From Branchiostoma floridae (lineage: Eukaryota; Chordata; Leptocardii; Amphioxiformes; Branchiostomatidae): 34,234 bases of DNA. Shown one piece after another: positions 10,581 to 28,800 of the stretch (position 1 is its first letter; the number at the start of each line of letters is the position of its first letter). Location: assembly GCF_000003815.2 (NCBI RefSeq), contig NC_049982.1, positions 34,173,928 to 34,208,161 of the forward strand, given 5' to 3'. The translations under genes were made by a program, and so were the position numbers. A model generated the notes under the pieces. That model was not told where the DNA came from, searched no databases, and was given only the letters and a program-made list of their open reading frames with translations.

Positions 10581-11482
10581 ATGCAGACCAAAGAAATTCC
10601 AGTGTTGGTAGAATTTCAGGGCTCAGAAAATAAGAATGTGACATTACATGAAGCTGAGTCGCTGTGTTTGACCATTTTCTGCAGTTTTGAATGAAGAAGG
10701 ATGCACATTTTAATAAACTATGACACAGTAACCTCTGATGACTTTACTGAGCTGCGCCCAGGAGTTTCTGGCTAGGAATAGGATGGTCCGTGTTAGGCCA
10801 TGTTGGCTGAGCCAGATTTTGCCAAAGTCTGAGTGAATCCTGAATTGCAAAAATAAATGGGGTCCTTTAAAGAAATAGGAGGATACTATGTTTATTGCGT
10901 ATTGTCAGGTGTAGGTGTGTTGTTAAACTGTAATGTTACTGATGCCAAAAGTCAACTCCCCAGGGAGCCCACGTGTAGACAAGTGTACTCACAGGTCATT
11001 GGCTATTGATAGGTCAGACCTCACAGCCCGATTGGTTGTTGCTACTAAGGAGGTTAAATCTTATTCTAGCCTCCTTGTTGCTACAAAGTCCTGATCTCAA
11101 AATGGGTTGGTGTGTTTGCGTTATTCTGCAAACATCACATTTAACGTTACTTCAGACCCAAGACTGAGTGTAGTTATGGCAATATCAAGTTGTGTCTATA
11201 AAGCTGGCACCACCCACCAGGAAAAAAACTCACCTGAGTCTATGAGCTCTTCTAGGACATTCTTGTCAGTAATTGATAGGGCCTGAGTGTCCTCTGCATT
11301 ATTGTTAGGCATCACATGTTAGGTTTTGGCCCCATTTCTGAAACCGGGCTTGGCCAAGATGTTTGCAGAAATGAAAAATATAAGTCTTTACCAAGTAATA
11401 TACACAAATTATGCTCCAGACTATTTTTTAATGTTCTGTGTGTTTTGTTGCCTTTCTTATCATATTTTTCATCCGAAAGCTA
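10581..11482. other. Intergenic, nothing recognised
   Basis: No exon or protein domain was seen; several short open frames only. Confidence 0.5.
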
Positions 11483-11583
11483 CTGGAGTCCAGTCTTGTT
11501 AGCACCTGAAGGTCGCACCCCTGCCGTGTTGGCATGGTAGCAACCTTCGGGAGAAGGCTGAAGCTAACAAGACTGGACTCCAG
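11483..11583. mobile_element. Foldback element, 101 bp, perfect 21-bp inverted repeats
   Basis: CTGGAGTCCAGTCTTGTTAG plus C (11483-11503) is the exact reverse complement of 11563-11583. The interior also has partial dyads (ACCTGAAGGT, ACCTTCGGGAGAAGG). Confidence 0.75.
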
Positions 11584-11916
11584 GCTAAACTTGTCCTTGT
11601 CTGTCTTATTAAATCTAATAAAAAATGTTCACATGTCACAAAGTGTCACAGATTATCTGGTGAAAAGTACCTGTAAGCTAGACTCTTGATTTTGAAATTC
11701 AGGACCTCCTGGTGATGAACAAATTTGGCTTACGATTGTTGATAGTGTAATGGTGCCTACTAGTATATCAGTCTGGCTATGTCAGACTGTAACATTGTTG
11801 ATACATGTGTACTTGACCACTAAGGAATTATGACCCTTTGCACTTCTTTTGAACAATAGGCCCTTATGTGCATAACTTGCATCTGTGAATGTGCCACCAG
11901 CCATAAATTACATAAT

Positions 11917-12138
11917 GCTAGTTCACCTTTATCCCTTGGCTATTCTTTGTCGGATTCCGTTGTTTAAAAAAAACGGGGTATTTGAGGAAATCCGAACGGT
12001 GGAGGGTAGTATCATATTGCGATATTGTCAAAATATTGGAGTTTGAAACCATCCATCAACATGATATCCCTTTGCCGCTAGGTACCGTTTTTTCAAACAG
12101 ATGTATATAGGTTACTCTTTGGATAAAGATGACCTAGT
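11917..12138. mobile_element. MITE copy A, about 222 bp
   Basis: It starts GCTAGTTCACCTTTATCC and ends GGATAAAGATGACCTAGT, inverted ends with a few mismatches. The middle (TTTGAAACCATC...ACATGATATCCC...) aligns with copy B at 12380-12590. Non-coding. Confidence 0.7.
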
Positions 12139-12379
12139 GTTACGTCAAAGTCATATTATGGAACACAAATTAAGGAATTACAGCTTTTCCTCATCAATTA
12201 TACAAACCAAGTCATAATAAGTATGTCTAATTTGCATCTTATTGTGTACATCTCAACCCCAGTGCACCTAGGTAAAAGTATTTAAATCCATCATTATTTT
12301 GTTCCTTGAAAGATATGAACAGACACAATCACACATACTCATGCCAAAAACAGTACCTCCACCTTTTCATGGAGGTAAC
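12139..12379. other. Spacer between two MITE copies
   Basis: No feature recognised. Confidence 0.5.
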
Positions 12380-12590
12380 GCTAGTTCACCTTTACCCGCA
12401 TGGTAACCTTTATTTGTTGTGTTTATCCACAAGGTATGAAGGTGTATCATGTTGACGGACAGTGGTTTCAAGTTGTAATATGTTCAAACTATTGTAGTTT
12501 GAAACTATCGTCCTTCGACATGATACCCCTAAATACCCGTTTTTTTAAAGCAACGGATATAGGTTACCCTGCGGATAAAGGTGAACTAGC
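12380..12590. mobile_element. MITE copy B, about 211 bp
   Basis: The ends GCTAGTTCACCTTTACCCGC and GCGGATAAAGGTGAACTAGC are inverted with one mismatch, and the inversion continues through GGTAACCT/AGGTTACC. It is the same family as copy A, here in better condition. A 155-residue frame at 12400-12867 runs through it and is not a gene. Confidence 0.8.
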
Positions 12591-14587
12591 ATTAACAAAA
12601 ACAAACACTCAGAAGCTCCCAGCTACAATGTTTATTAGGATGTTATATTTCCATGTCCACTCTATACACTTCTGTAACAGAAGAGACAACAACATAAACA
12701 TTAAAATAGTTCATCTGTATACCAATGGCTACAGGCATGGCTGGCCTCTAACACCAGAATATTCAAGCTTTTTTCCCCTGAAGCTCAAAAAGCCTGGTAA
12801 CAAGCCTGTTCACAAAACAACTTCTGTAAAACTTTTCTTTTCCTTCTCCAAGTGTCACTTCACCTAGTACATGTACCTTATGGCAAACTGAATTATTTTC
12901 ATATACCACAATCTGTAGTTTTAGCCGACATGAGGTAAGGTCCCTCAATCTAAGAACAATCTTCTGTCAACACGTTGGAAAGTGACCAAATATAATTGTT
13001 GTTATTCAACAACTCTTCTTCTTTTGTAGTCTTCACACCCCTGAACTTTTCTATAAGCATTTACATTGTACATTGTAATAGTTTGAAAACAACATTAAGT
13101 TTCCACAGTAGCGACATGTAACGTCCTGACACGAATTGTTAATATTTTAATATCAAATGTCAAGGAAAAATATCTGATGCAACAGTGGTGTGCTTTGAAC
13201 CTTGAATGATGAAATATCTTCCAGTCACGGTCACCCTAAGGCTTATTAAGTATACACAGCTGGTGTGTTACGCCGAAGGGCAGTTATACCGGCTACTTAG
13301 ATACAGATACGTAAAATAGCACTCTGAAACGTTTCTCATTTTTTTTGCACACACAATATATGTATTCAAAGTTAAGAAACCTGGAAAGGTCGCAACATAC
13401 CAACAAAATATAATCCGACCGATTCGTTCTGATTTGAGATTATACTGAGACCAAGCAGAAACCACAGTGAAAGCGTAGAAAACAATGAGATTTTATAAGT
13501 GTAAACGAACAATATAGGCAACAAATTTATTGGTCAAAGAATCATAACACCATTATTGTGATTGCATTAACCATCTTACATCATTGGTCTGAAACGAGGG
13601 ACATATATATGCATGAACAATTTATCAACGATCTCCAGAAAAGTGAAGAAAAAAGATGCAAAAACTGGGGTTACTTTTCACAATAAAGTCACACCATGTG
13701 TTTCATTGCGCAGGCTCTTAAAACCATGAAATCTTAAATGGTTAAAATATTTTCTGTCTGGATGAGCAAACTTCTGTCTAAGGACAGAACGGTCGTCACT
13801 GGAGAGAGCCCATGGTTGGGAGATTCAGTCAAATATCTTGAAAATTTAAGATGATTAACGAGAAAGCTGAATTCAAGGGTTCATGGATGGATTGGTGCCG
13901 AATACAAATGGATTATATCATTTCACATTAAAGATTTCAGTTTTCAGCTGGATATGCAACATTTAAGTACACACAATATTTGAATTCTACAACAAGTAAC
14001 TAGTACACAGTGTTGCATCATTCAATCCATACCTTATACTGAACTTGTGTGAATAATATGTTTTAACCTTTGAAAGCCACACCAATTTTATCTGTTGATT
14101 TTAGATCTTGAAGGCCAACATGACAGTTGAGACTTTGTTTCTTGGTACAAACAGTTTAAGGGGTGAATATGGTCAGAATCTGATGCAATTTTTCCCAGCC
14201 CTCTATTGTCATCTTGACTTCTCTAAATGTTTTTTTTTTCAAGATCCAACTAAATATATGGGTATGGTTGAATCAGTGAAATCATGTTCTCCAAAAAGTT
14301 GTGAAATACACTGTTCCAGTGCTGCAATGAAATGTATCACCCCTTTCACAAAATATCGTCATCACCATTTTCTGAAATATACTAGTACCCTTAAACAACT
14401 ACATGTACCGGTATGCTTATGAAAATACTGTTTAGAAAGAATATAAAACATTGCATGATTTTGTAACCACATATCTGCAACTTTCAAGTGTAAATACTTG
14501 CACACATCCCACAATTATGGAACAACCAAATACCATAATCCATAAAAAATTGACAATACTGCAGAAAAATTTGCCACTGAGGTATGG
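12591..14587. other. Intergenic, nothing recognised
   Basis: About 2 kb of AT-rich sequence. The frames present (up to 104 residues) show no domain, splice context or codon pattern suggesting a gene. Confidence 0.5.
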
Positions 14588-14955
14588 GGCCCAATCTAGA
14601 CACAGTTTTTCACGATATCTACGAGCCGACAACCTTTCGCTGACAGCTTTTTTTCAGCGTCTAGATGGAACTGCAATATCGCCAAAAAGATATCGGCAGA
14701 ATTTCTCCCAAAAGGTCCAGAGTATTCGCCTGATAGCTTAGCAGGGGTCCCCTATAGCTTAGTAGGGGTCCCCGACAACTTCCGCGTGCGTGTAGATGCG
14801 TCCCGACTTCGGGAGGGCTCGTTAGCATATAACGCCGGCTCATTAGATTATATAGCTGTTTATGACTGCAAGCCCACTGGTGTCCCGCAGCCAACGTTCC
14901 AGATCCCTCCCGACATCTGTGGAGATATCGGTAAAAACTGTGTCTAGATTGGGCC
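14588..14955. mobile_element. MITE, about 368 bp, with roughly 33-bp inverted repeats
   Basis: The left end GGCCCAATCTAGACACAG... through CGATATCT (14588-14620) and the right end AGATATCGG...GTCTAGATTGGGCC (14923-14955) are inverted with few mismatches. The interior carries a direct duplication, AGCTTAG(C/T)AGGGGTCCCC, at about 14736-14773. No transposase frame. Confidence 0.8.
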
Positions 14956-15459
14956 TAAGACCACCATATTGAAAACAGGAAATCTAAAGAGATCTACTAC
15001 TGCAACATAAACCCCCATAAGCACAAAATTCAGATATGCATAACACGATTTTTAAAATGTGGTACGTAGCTAGATGAAGCTCTCTGCCGCTGGGGTAATC
15101 GTCTTTCACTGCAACATGTGCCAGATGGTGAGAATATTTGGTGTCCACAAAATTCAAAGAATACCAATTTCAAATCTGTTATCCAAATTTCTAACAGCAG
15201 TACACACAAAGCGTGCCTGGATCATTCTATGGAAGCCCCTGGGACACAAGAAGAAGTTTGCAGGATACCATAGTAAACATGTATGTATGTACCAGTCCAG
15301 AACAGACGTGGCGAATGTTACCACAGCAAAGATTTGACTTCAAAATAACAAGGTGTAACTACAACAGAAGTTCCAGGTTTAACCATCCAACATGGCCGAC
15401 ACTTCTGTGGGTCACATGAGTGCAAACATGGCATATGCAGGTGTGTTGCAGTTCTAGGG
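14956..15459 (-). other. Probable TNKS 3' UTR and downstream flank
   Basis: This lies immediately downstream of the tankyrase stop codon. No clear AATAAA on the minus strand was identified here, so the end of the transcript is not placed. Open frames (15074-15419, plus) have no recognisable content. Confidence 0.4.
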
Positions 15460-21236
<5,777 letters not shown>

Positions 21237-21390
21237 CTGGAATAAACAACAACAGATATATAGCTGTCAGACACAACAATCACAAAACACTAACATTAAC
21301 AGTTAAATTAGGCCCTCAAAATGCAGGAAATAGTGCTTCTGAGAAAAAATCCAGTGAAAAAATCCCGGTGACAAGCAATGAGATTAGAAT

Positions 21391-22299
21391 GTACCTGTTC
21401 CCCCCAGTATTCTCTCCGACCCCTTGATGAGTTTGTGTGTCTGTGTCCGTACCTGTTCCCCCCAGTATTCTCTCCGCCCCCTTGATGAGTTTGTGTGTCC
21501 GTACCTGTTCCCCCCAGTATTCTCTCCGCCCCCTTGATGAGTGTGTGTCTGTGTCCGTACCTGTTCCCCCCAGTATTCTCTCCACCCCCTTGATGAGTTT
21601 GTGTCTGTGTCCGTACCTGTTCCCCCCAGTATTCTCTCCGCCCCCTTGATGAGTTTGTGTGTCAGTACCTGTTCCCCCCAGTATTCTCTCCGCCCCCTTG
21701 ATGAGTTTGTGTCTGTGTCCGTACCTGTTCCCCCCAGTATTCTCTCCACCCCCTTGATGAGTTTGTGTCTGTGTCCGTACCTGTTCCCCCCAGTATTCTC
21801 TCCGCCCCCTTGATGAGTTTGTGTGTCCGTACCTGTTCCCCCCAGTATTCTCTCCGCCCCCTTGATGAGTTTGTGTGTCCGTACCTGTTCCCCCCAGTAT
21901 TCTCTCCGCCCCTTGATGAGTTTGTGTCTGTGTCCGTACCTGTTCCCCCCAGTATTCTCTCCGCCCCCTTGATGAGTTTGTGTGTCCATACCTGTTCCCC
22001 CCAGTATTCTCTCCGCCCCCTTGATGAGTTTGTGTCTGTGTCCGTACCTGTTCCCCCCAGTATTCTCTCCGCCCCCTTGATGAGTTTGTGTGTGTGTGTC
22101 CGTACCTGTTCCCCCCAGTATTCTCTCTGCCCCCTTGATGAGTTTGTGTGTCCATACCTGTTCCCCCCAGTATTCTCTCCGCCCCCTTGATGAGTTTGTG
22201 TCTGTGTCCGTACCTGTTCCCCCCAGTATTCTCTCCGCCCCCTTGATGAGTTTGTGTCTGTGTCCGTACCTGTTCCCCCCAGTATTCTCTCCGCCCCCT
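21391..22299 (-). repeat. TNKS: Minisatellite (52-56-bp unit, 17 copies) made from the 3' end of the TNKS SAM-domain exon and its splice donor
   Basis: Units end (plus strand) at GTACCTGTTCCCCCC, found at 21391, 21449, 21501, 21557, 21613, 21665, 21721, 21777, 21829, 21881, 21936, 21988, 22044, 22102, 22153, 22210 and 22266. Read on the minus strand, a 56-bp unit encodes YGHRHKLIKGAERILGGTG, the C-terminal helix region of the tankyrase SAM domain, followed at once by a donor (ACAG|GTAC). Splicing phase 1 to the exon at 21236 restores [10 protein letters not shown]. So each unit is an exon end plus donor. Units of 52 or about 58 bp break the frame. The functional donor could be any of these (21395 is the closest); the SAM exon body must lie in or beyond the gap. 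Long frames through this block are artefacts of a stop-free unit. Confidence 0.9.
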
Positions 22300-22399
22300 N
22301 NNNNNNNNNNNNNNNNNNNNNNNNNNNNNNNNNNNNNNNNNNNNNNNNNNNNNNNNNNNNNNNNNNNNNNNNNNNNNNNNNNNNNNNNNNNNNNNNNNN
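22300..22399. other. Assembly gap, 100 N
   Basis: Placeholder gap between the TNKS minisatellite and the TSR-array contig. The upstream TNKS exons should lie here or beyond. Confidence 1.
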
Positions 22400-22626
22400 A
22401 AAAAAGAAGGAAACAGCCACCGAAACCGGCGAGACGGCACGCATGCACAAACGGAATCCACCGACAATATTATACGACAGACATATCCTTAATAGCATTC
22501 ATGTGCCATTTAATGAGTCCTCTTAAACTCCCAATAAGAAAAATCAGAATTGTCGCTGTAGTAGCCGTCTTAAAAACCTGTATTTTTAGTTTGTTTCAGA
22601 CTACCTTTTCTCTGTTTTCCATGTAG

Positions 22627-22800
22627 TTGATGGCGGCTGGTCTGACTGGAGCGCATGGTCTGACTGCAGCGTGACGTGTGGAGTCGGTAGTCAGACTCGG
22701 GACCGAAGCTGCACCAATCCGGCACCAGAGCACGGCGGGGCGGATTGTGATGGAGATACTGAGGAGACACAAGAGTGCGACTCGGGAGTTTTCTGTCCAG
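22627..22800 (+). CDS. TSR exon 1
   Basis: Consensus exon with acceptor and donor intact; only about 150 bp of unit sequence precedes it. Confidence 0.88.
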
Positions 22801-25800
22801 GTAACTCTAACTTCTATTCTTGTTCATGTATTTGTATTTCTAAGCTGTCATCTTTGATTTATTACATTATCAATGCAAAAGGCAAAGATACACAAGGCAC
22901 ATGCCATTTCGAATCAAATCATCAATGTATTGAAAAGGTTTCATGAAAGCTTTTAAAGCTGCGTAGAAACATTGAGATGATAGACATATCCTTAATAGCA
23001 TTCATGTGCCATTTAATGAGTCCTCTTAAACTCCCAATAAGAAAAATCAGAATTGTCGCTGTAGTAGCCGTCTTAAAAACCTGTATTTTTAGTTTGTTTC
23101 AGACTACCTTTTCTCTGTTTTCCATGTAGTTGATGGCGGCTGGTCTGACTGGAGCGCATGGTCTGACTGCAGCGTGACGTGTGGAGTCGGTAGTCAGACT
23201 CGGGACCGAAGCTGCACCAATCCGGCACCAGAGCACGGCGGGGCGGATTGTGATGGAGATACTGAGGAGACACAAGAGTGCGACTCGGGAGTTTTCTGTC
23301 CAGGTAACTCTAACTTCTATTCTTGTTCATGTATTTGTATTTCTAAGCTGTCATCTTTGATTTATTACATTATCAATGCAAAAGGCAAAGATACACAAGG
23401 CACATGCCATTTCGAATCAAATCATCAATGTATTGAAAAGGTTTCATGAAAGCTTTTAAAGCTGCGTAGAAACATTGAGATGATAGACATATCCTTAATA
23501 GCATTCATGTGCCATTTAATGAGTCCTCTTAAACTCCCAATAAGAAAAATCAGAATTGTCGCTGTAGTATCCGTCTTAAAAACCTGTATTTTTAGTTTGT
23601 TTCAGACTACCTTTTCTCTGTTTTCCATGTAGTTGATGGCGGCTGGTCTGACTGGAGCGCATGGTCTGACTGCAGCGTGACGTGTGGAGTCGGTAGTCAG
23701 ACTCGGGACCGAAGCTGCACCAATCCGGCACCAGAGCACGGCGGGGCGGATTGTGATGGAGATACTGAGGAGACACAAGAGTGCGACTCGGGAGTTTTCT
23801 GTCCAGGTAACTCTAACTTCTATTCTTGTTCATGTATTTGTATTTCTAAGCTGTCATCTTTGATTTATTACATTATCAATGCAAAAGGCAAAGATACACA
23901 AGGCACATGCCATTTCGAATCAAATCATCAATGTATTGAAAAGGTTTCATGAAAGCTTTTAAAGCTGCGTAGAAACATTGAGATGATAGACATATCCTTA
24001 ATAGCATTCATGTGCCATTTAATGAGTCCTCTTAAACTCCCAATAAGAAAAATCAGAATTGTCGCTGTAGTAGCCGTCTTAAAAACCTGTATTTTTAGTT
24101 TGTTTCAGACTACCTTTTCTCTGTTTTCCATGTAGTTGATGGCGGCTGGTCTGACTGGAGCGCATGGTCTGACTGCAGCGTGACGTGTGGAGTCGGTAGT
24201 CAGACTCGGGACCGAAGCTGCACCAATCCGGCACCAGAGCACGGCGGGGCGGATTGTGATGGAGATACTGAGGAGACACAAGAGTGCGACTCGGGAGTTT
24301 TCTGTCCAGGTAACTCTAACTTCTATTCTTGTTCATGTATTTGTATTTCTAAGCTGTCATCTTTGATTTATTACATTATCAATGCAAAAGGCAAAGATAC
24401 ACAAGGCACATGCCATTTCGAATCAAATCATCAATGTATTGAAAAGGTTTCATGAAAGCTTTTAAAGCTGCGTAGAAACATTGAGATGATAGACATATCC
24501 TTAATAGCATTCATGTGCCATTTAATGAGTCCTCTTAAACTCCCGATAAGAAAAATCAGAATTGTCGCTGTAGTAGCCGTCTTAAAAACCTGTATTTTTA
24601 GTTTGTTTCAGACTACCTTTTCTCTGTTTTCCATGTAGTTGATGGCGGCTGGTCTGACTGGAGCGCATGGTCTGACTGCAGCGTGACGTGTGGAGTCGGT
24701 AGTCAGACTCGGGACCGAAGCTGCACCAATCCGGCACCAGAGCACGGCGGGGCGGATTGTGATGGAGATACTGAGGAGACACAAGAGTGCGACTCGGGAG
24801 TTTTCTGTCCAGGTAACTCTAACTTCTATTCTTGTTCATGTATTTGTATTTCTAAGCTGTCATCTTTGATTTATTACATTATCAATGCAAAAGGCAAAGA
24901 TACACAAGGCACATGCCATTTCGAATCAAATCATCAATGTATTGAAAAGGTTACATGAAAGCTTTTAAAGCTGCGTAGAAACATTGAGATGATAGACATA
25001 TCCTTAATAGCATTCATGTGCCATTTAATGAGTCCTCTTAAACTCCCGATAAGAAAAATCAGAATTGTCGCTGTAGTAGCCGTCTTAAAAACCTGTATTT
25101 TTAGTTTGTTTCAGACTACCTTTTCTCTGTTTTCCATGTAGTTGATGGCGGCTGGTCTGACTGGAGCGCATGGTCTGACTGCAGCGTGACGTGTGGAGTC
25201 GGTAGTCAGACTCGGGACCGAAGCTGCACCAATCCGGCACCAGAGCACGGCGGGGCGGATTGTGATGGAGATACTGAGGAGACACAAGAGTGCGACTCGG
25301 GAGTTTTCTGTCCAGGTAACTCTAACTTCTATTCTTGTTCATGTATTTGTATTTCTAAGCTGTCATCTTTGATTTATTACATTATCAATGCAAAAGGCAA
25401 AGATACACAAGGCACATGCCATTTCGAATCAAATCATCAATGTATTGAAAAGGTTTCATGAAAGCTTTTAAAGCTGCGTAGAAACATTGAGATGATAGAC
25501 ATATCCTTAATAGCATTCATGTGCCATTTAATGAGTCCTCTTAAACTCCCAATAAGAAAAATCAGAATTGTTGCTGTAGTAGCCGTCTTAAAAAGCTGTA
25601 TTTTTAGTTTGTTTCAGACTACCTTTTCTCTGTTTTCCATGTAGTTGATGGCGGCTGGTCTGACTGGAGCGCATGGTCTGACTGCAGCGTGACGTGTGGA
25701 GTCGGTAGTCAGACTCGGGACCGAAGCTGCACCAATCCGGCACCAGAGCACGGCGGGGCGGATTGTGATGGAGATACTGAGGAGACACAAGAGTGCGACT

Positions 25801-28800
25801 CGGGAGTTTTCTGTCCAGGTAACTCTAACTTCTATTCTTGTTCATGTATTTGTATTTCTAAGCTGTCATCTTTGATTTATTACATTATCAATGCAAAAGG
25901 CAAAGATACACAAGGCACATGCCATTTCGAATCAAATCATCAATGTATTGAAAAGGTTTCATGAAAGCTTTTAAAGCTGCGTAGAAACATTGAGATGATA
26001 GACATATCCTTAATAGCATTCATGTGCCATTTAATGAGTCCTCTTAAACTCCCAATAAGAAAAATCAGAGTTGTCGCTGTAGTAGCCGTCTTAAAAACCT
26101 GTATTTTTAGTTTGTTTCAGACTACCTTTTCTCTGTTTTCCATGTAGTTGATGGCGGCTGGTCTGACTGGAGCGCATGGTCTGACTGCAGCGTGACGTGT
26201 GGAGTCGGTAGTCAGACTCGGGACCGAAGCTGCACCAATCCGGCACCAGATCACGGCGGGGCGGATTGTGATGGAGATACTGAGGAGACACAAGAGTGCG
26301 ACTCGGGAGTTTTCTGTCCAGGTAACTCTAACTTCTATTCTTGTTCATGTATTTGTATTTCTAAGCTGTCATCTTTGATTTATTACATTATCAATGCAAA
26401 AGGCAAAGATACACAAGGCACATGCCATTTCGAATCAAATCATCAATGTATTGAAAAGGTTTCATGAAAGCTTTTAAAGCTGCGTAGAAACATTGAGATG
26501 ATAGACATATCCTTAATAGCATTCATGTGCCATTTAATGAGTCCTCTTAAACTCCCAATAAGAAAAATCAGAATTGTCGCTGTAGTAGCCGTCTTAAAAA
26601 CCTGTATTTTTAGTTTGTTTCAGACTACCTTTTCTCTGTTTTCCATGTAGTTGATGGCGGCTGGTCTGACTGGAGCGCATGGTCTGACTGCAGCGTGACG
26701 TGTGGAGTCGGTAGTCAGACTCGGGACCGAAGCTGCACCAATCCGGCACCAGAGCACGGCGGGGCGGATTGTGATGGAGATACTGAGGAGACACAAGAGT
26801 GCGACTCGGGAGTTTTCTGTCCAGGTAACTCTAACTTCTATTCTTGTTCATGTATTTGTATTTCTAAGCTGTCATCTTTGATTTATTACATTATCAATGC
26901 AAAAGGCAAAGATACACAAGGCACATGCCATTTCGAATCAAATCATCAATGTATTGAAAAGGTTTCATGAAAGCTTTTAAAGCTGCGTAGAAACATTGAG
27001 ATGATAGACATATCCTTAATAGCATTCATGTGCCATTTAATGAGTCCTCTTAAACTCCCAATAAGAAAAATCAGAGTTGTCGCTGTAGTAGCCGTCTTAA
27101 AAACCTGTATTTTTAGTTTGTTTCAGACTACCTTTTCTCTGTTTTCCATGTAGTTGATGGCGGCTGGTCTGACTGGAGCGCATGGTCTGACTGCAGCGTG
27201 ACGTGTGGAGTCGGTAGTCAGACTCGGGACCGAAGCTGCACCAATCCGGCACCAGAGCACGGCGGGGCGGATTGTGATGGAGATACTGAGGAGACACAAG
27301 AGTGCGACTCGGGAGTTTTCTGTCCAGGTAACTCTAACTTCTATTCTTGTTCATGTATTTGTATTTCTAAGCTGTCATCTTTGATTTATTACATTATCAA
27401 TGCAAAAGGCAAAGATACACAAGGCACATGCCATTTCGAATCAAATCATCAATGTATTGAAAAGGTTTCATGAAAGCTTTTAAAGCTGCGTAGAAACATT
27501 GAGATGATAGACATATCCTTAATAGCATTCATGTGCCATTTAATGAGTCCTCTTAAACTCCCAATAAGAAAAATCAGAATTGTCGCTGTAGTAGCCGTCT
27601 TAAAAACCTGTATTTTTAGTTTGTTTCAGACTACCTTTTCTCTGTTTTCCATGTAGTTGATGGCGGCTGGTCTGACTGGAGCGCATGGTCTGACTGCAGC
27701 GTGACGTGTGGAGTCGGTAGTCAGACTCGGGACCGAAGCTGCACCAATCCGGCACCAGAGCACGGCGGGGCGGATTGTGATGGAGATACTGAGGAGACAC
27801 AAGAGTGCGACTCGGGAGTTTTCTGTCCAGGTAACTCTAACTTCTATTCTTGTTCATGTATTTGTATTTCTAAGCTGTCATCTTTGATTTATTACATTAT
27901 CAATGCAAAAGGCAAAGATACACAAGGCACATGCCATTTCGAATCAAATCATCAATGTATTGAAAAGGTTTCATGAAAGCTTTTAAAGCTGCGTAGAAAC
28001 ATTGAGATGATAGACATATCCTTAATAGCATTCATGTGCCATTTAATGAGTCCTCTTAAACTCCCAATAAGAAAAATCAGAGTTGTCGCTGTAGTAGCCG
28101 TCTTAAAAACCTGTATTTTTAGTTTGTTTCAGACTACCTTTTCTCTGTTTTCCATGTAGTTGATGGCGGCTGGTCTGACTGGAGCGCATGGTCTGACTGC
28201 AGCGTGACGTGTGGAGTCGGTAGTCAGACTCGGGACCGAAGCTGCACCAATCCGGCACCAGATCACGGCGGGGCGGATTGTGATGGAGATACTGAGGAGA
28301 CACAAGAGTGCGACTCGGGAGTTTTCTGTCCAGGTAACTCTAACTTCTATTCTTGTTCATGTATTTGTATTTCTAAGCTGTCATCTTTGATTTATTACAA
28401 TATCAATGCAAAAGGCAAAGATACACAAGGCACATGCCATTTCGAATCAAATCATCAATGTATTGAAAAGGTTTCATGAAAGCTTTAAAAGCTGCGTAGA
28501 AACATTGAGATGATAGACATATCCTTAATAGCATTCATGTGCCATTTAATGAGTCCTCTTAAACTCCCGATAAGAAAAATCAGAATTGTCGCTGTAGTAG
28601 CCGTCTTAAAAACCTGTATTTTTAGTTTGTTTCAGACTACCTTTTCTCTGTTTTCCATGTAGTTGATGGCGGCTGGTCTGACTGGAGCGCATGGTCTGAC
28701 TGCAGCGTGACGTGTGGAGTCGGTAGTCAGACTCGGGACCGAAGCTGCACCAATCCGGCACCAGAGCACGGCGGGGCGGATTGTGATGGAGATACTGAGG

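Noticed and set aside
12400-12867. 155-residue plus-strand frame
   Set aside because: It starts inside a MITE copy and has no domain or splice support.
14108-14422. 104-residue plus frame between PPP1R3 and TNKS
   Set aside because: No recognisable family, low-complexity context, no splice signals.
21391-22299. Regular short repeats resembling a CRISPR array
   Set aside because: There are no unique spacers: the repeats are contiguous, and the unit is an animal exon fragment with a splice donor.
21316-22467. Long repetitive reading frames (278-383 residues, minus) across the minisatellite
   Set aside because: They exist because the 52-56-bp unit lacks stops in all frames, and they run through N. 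Only one unit's worth is tankyrase coding sequence.
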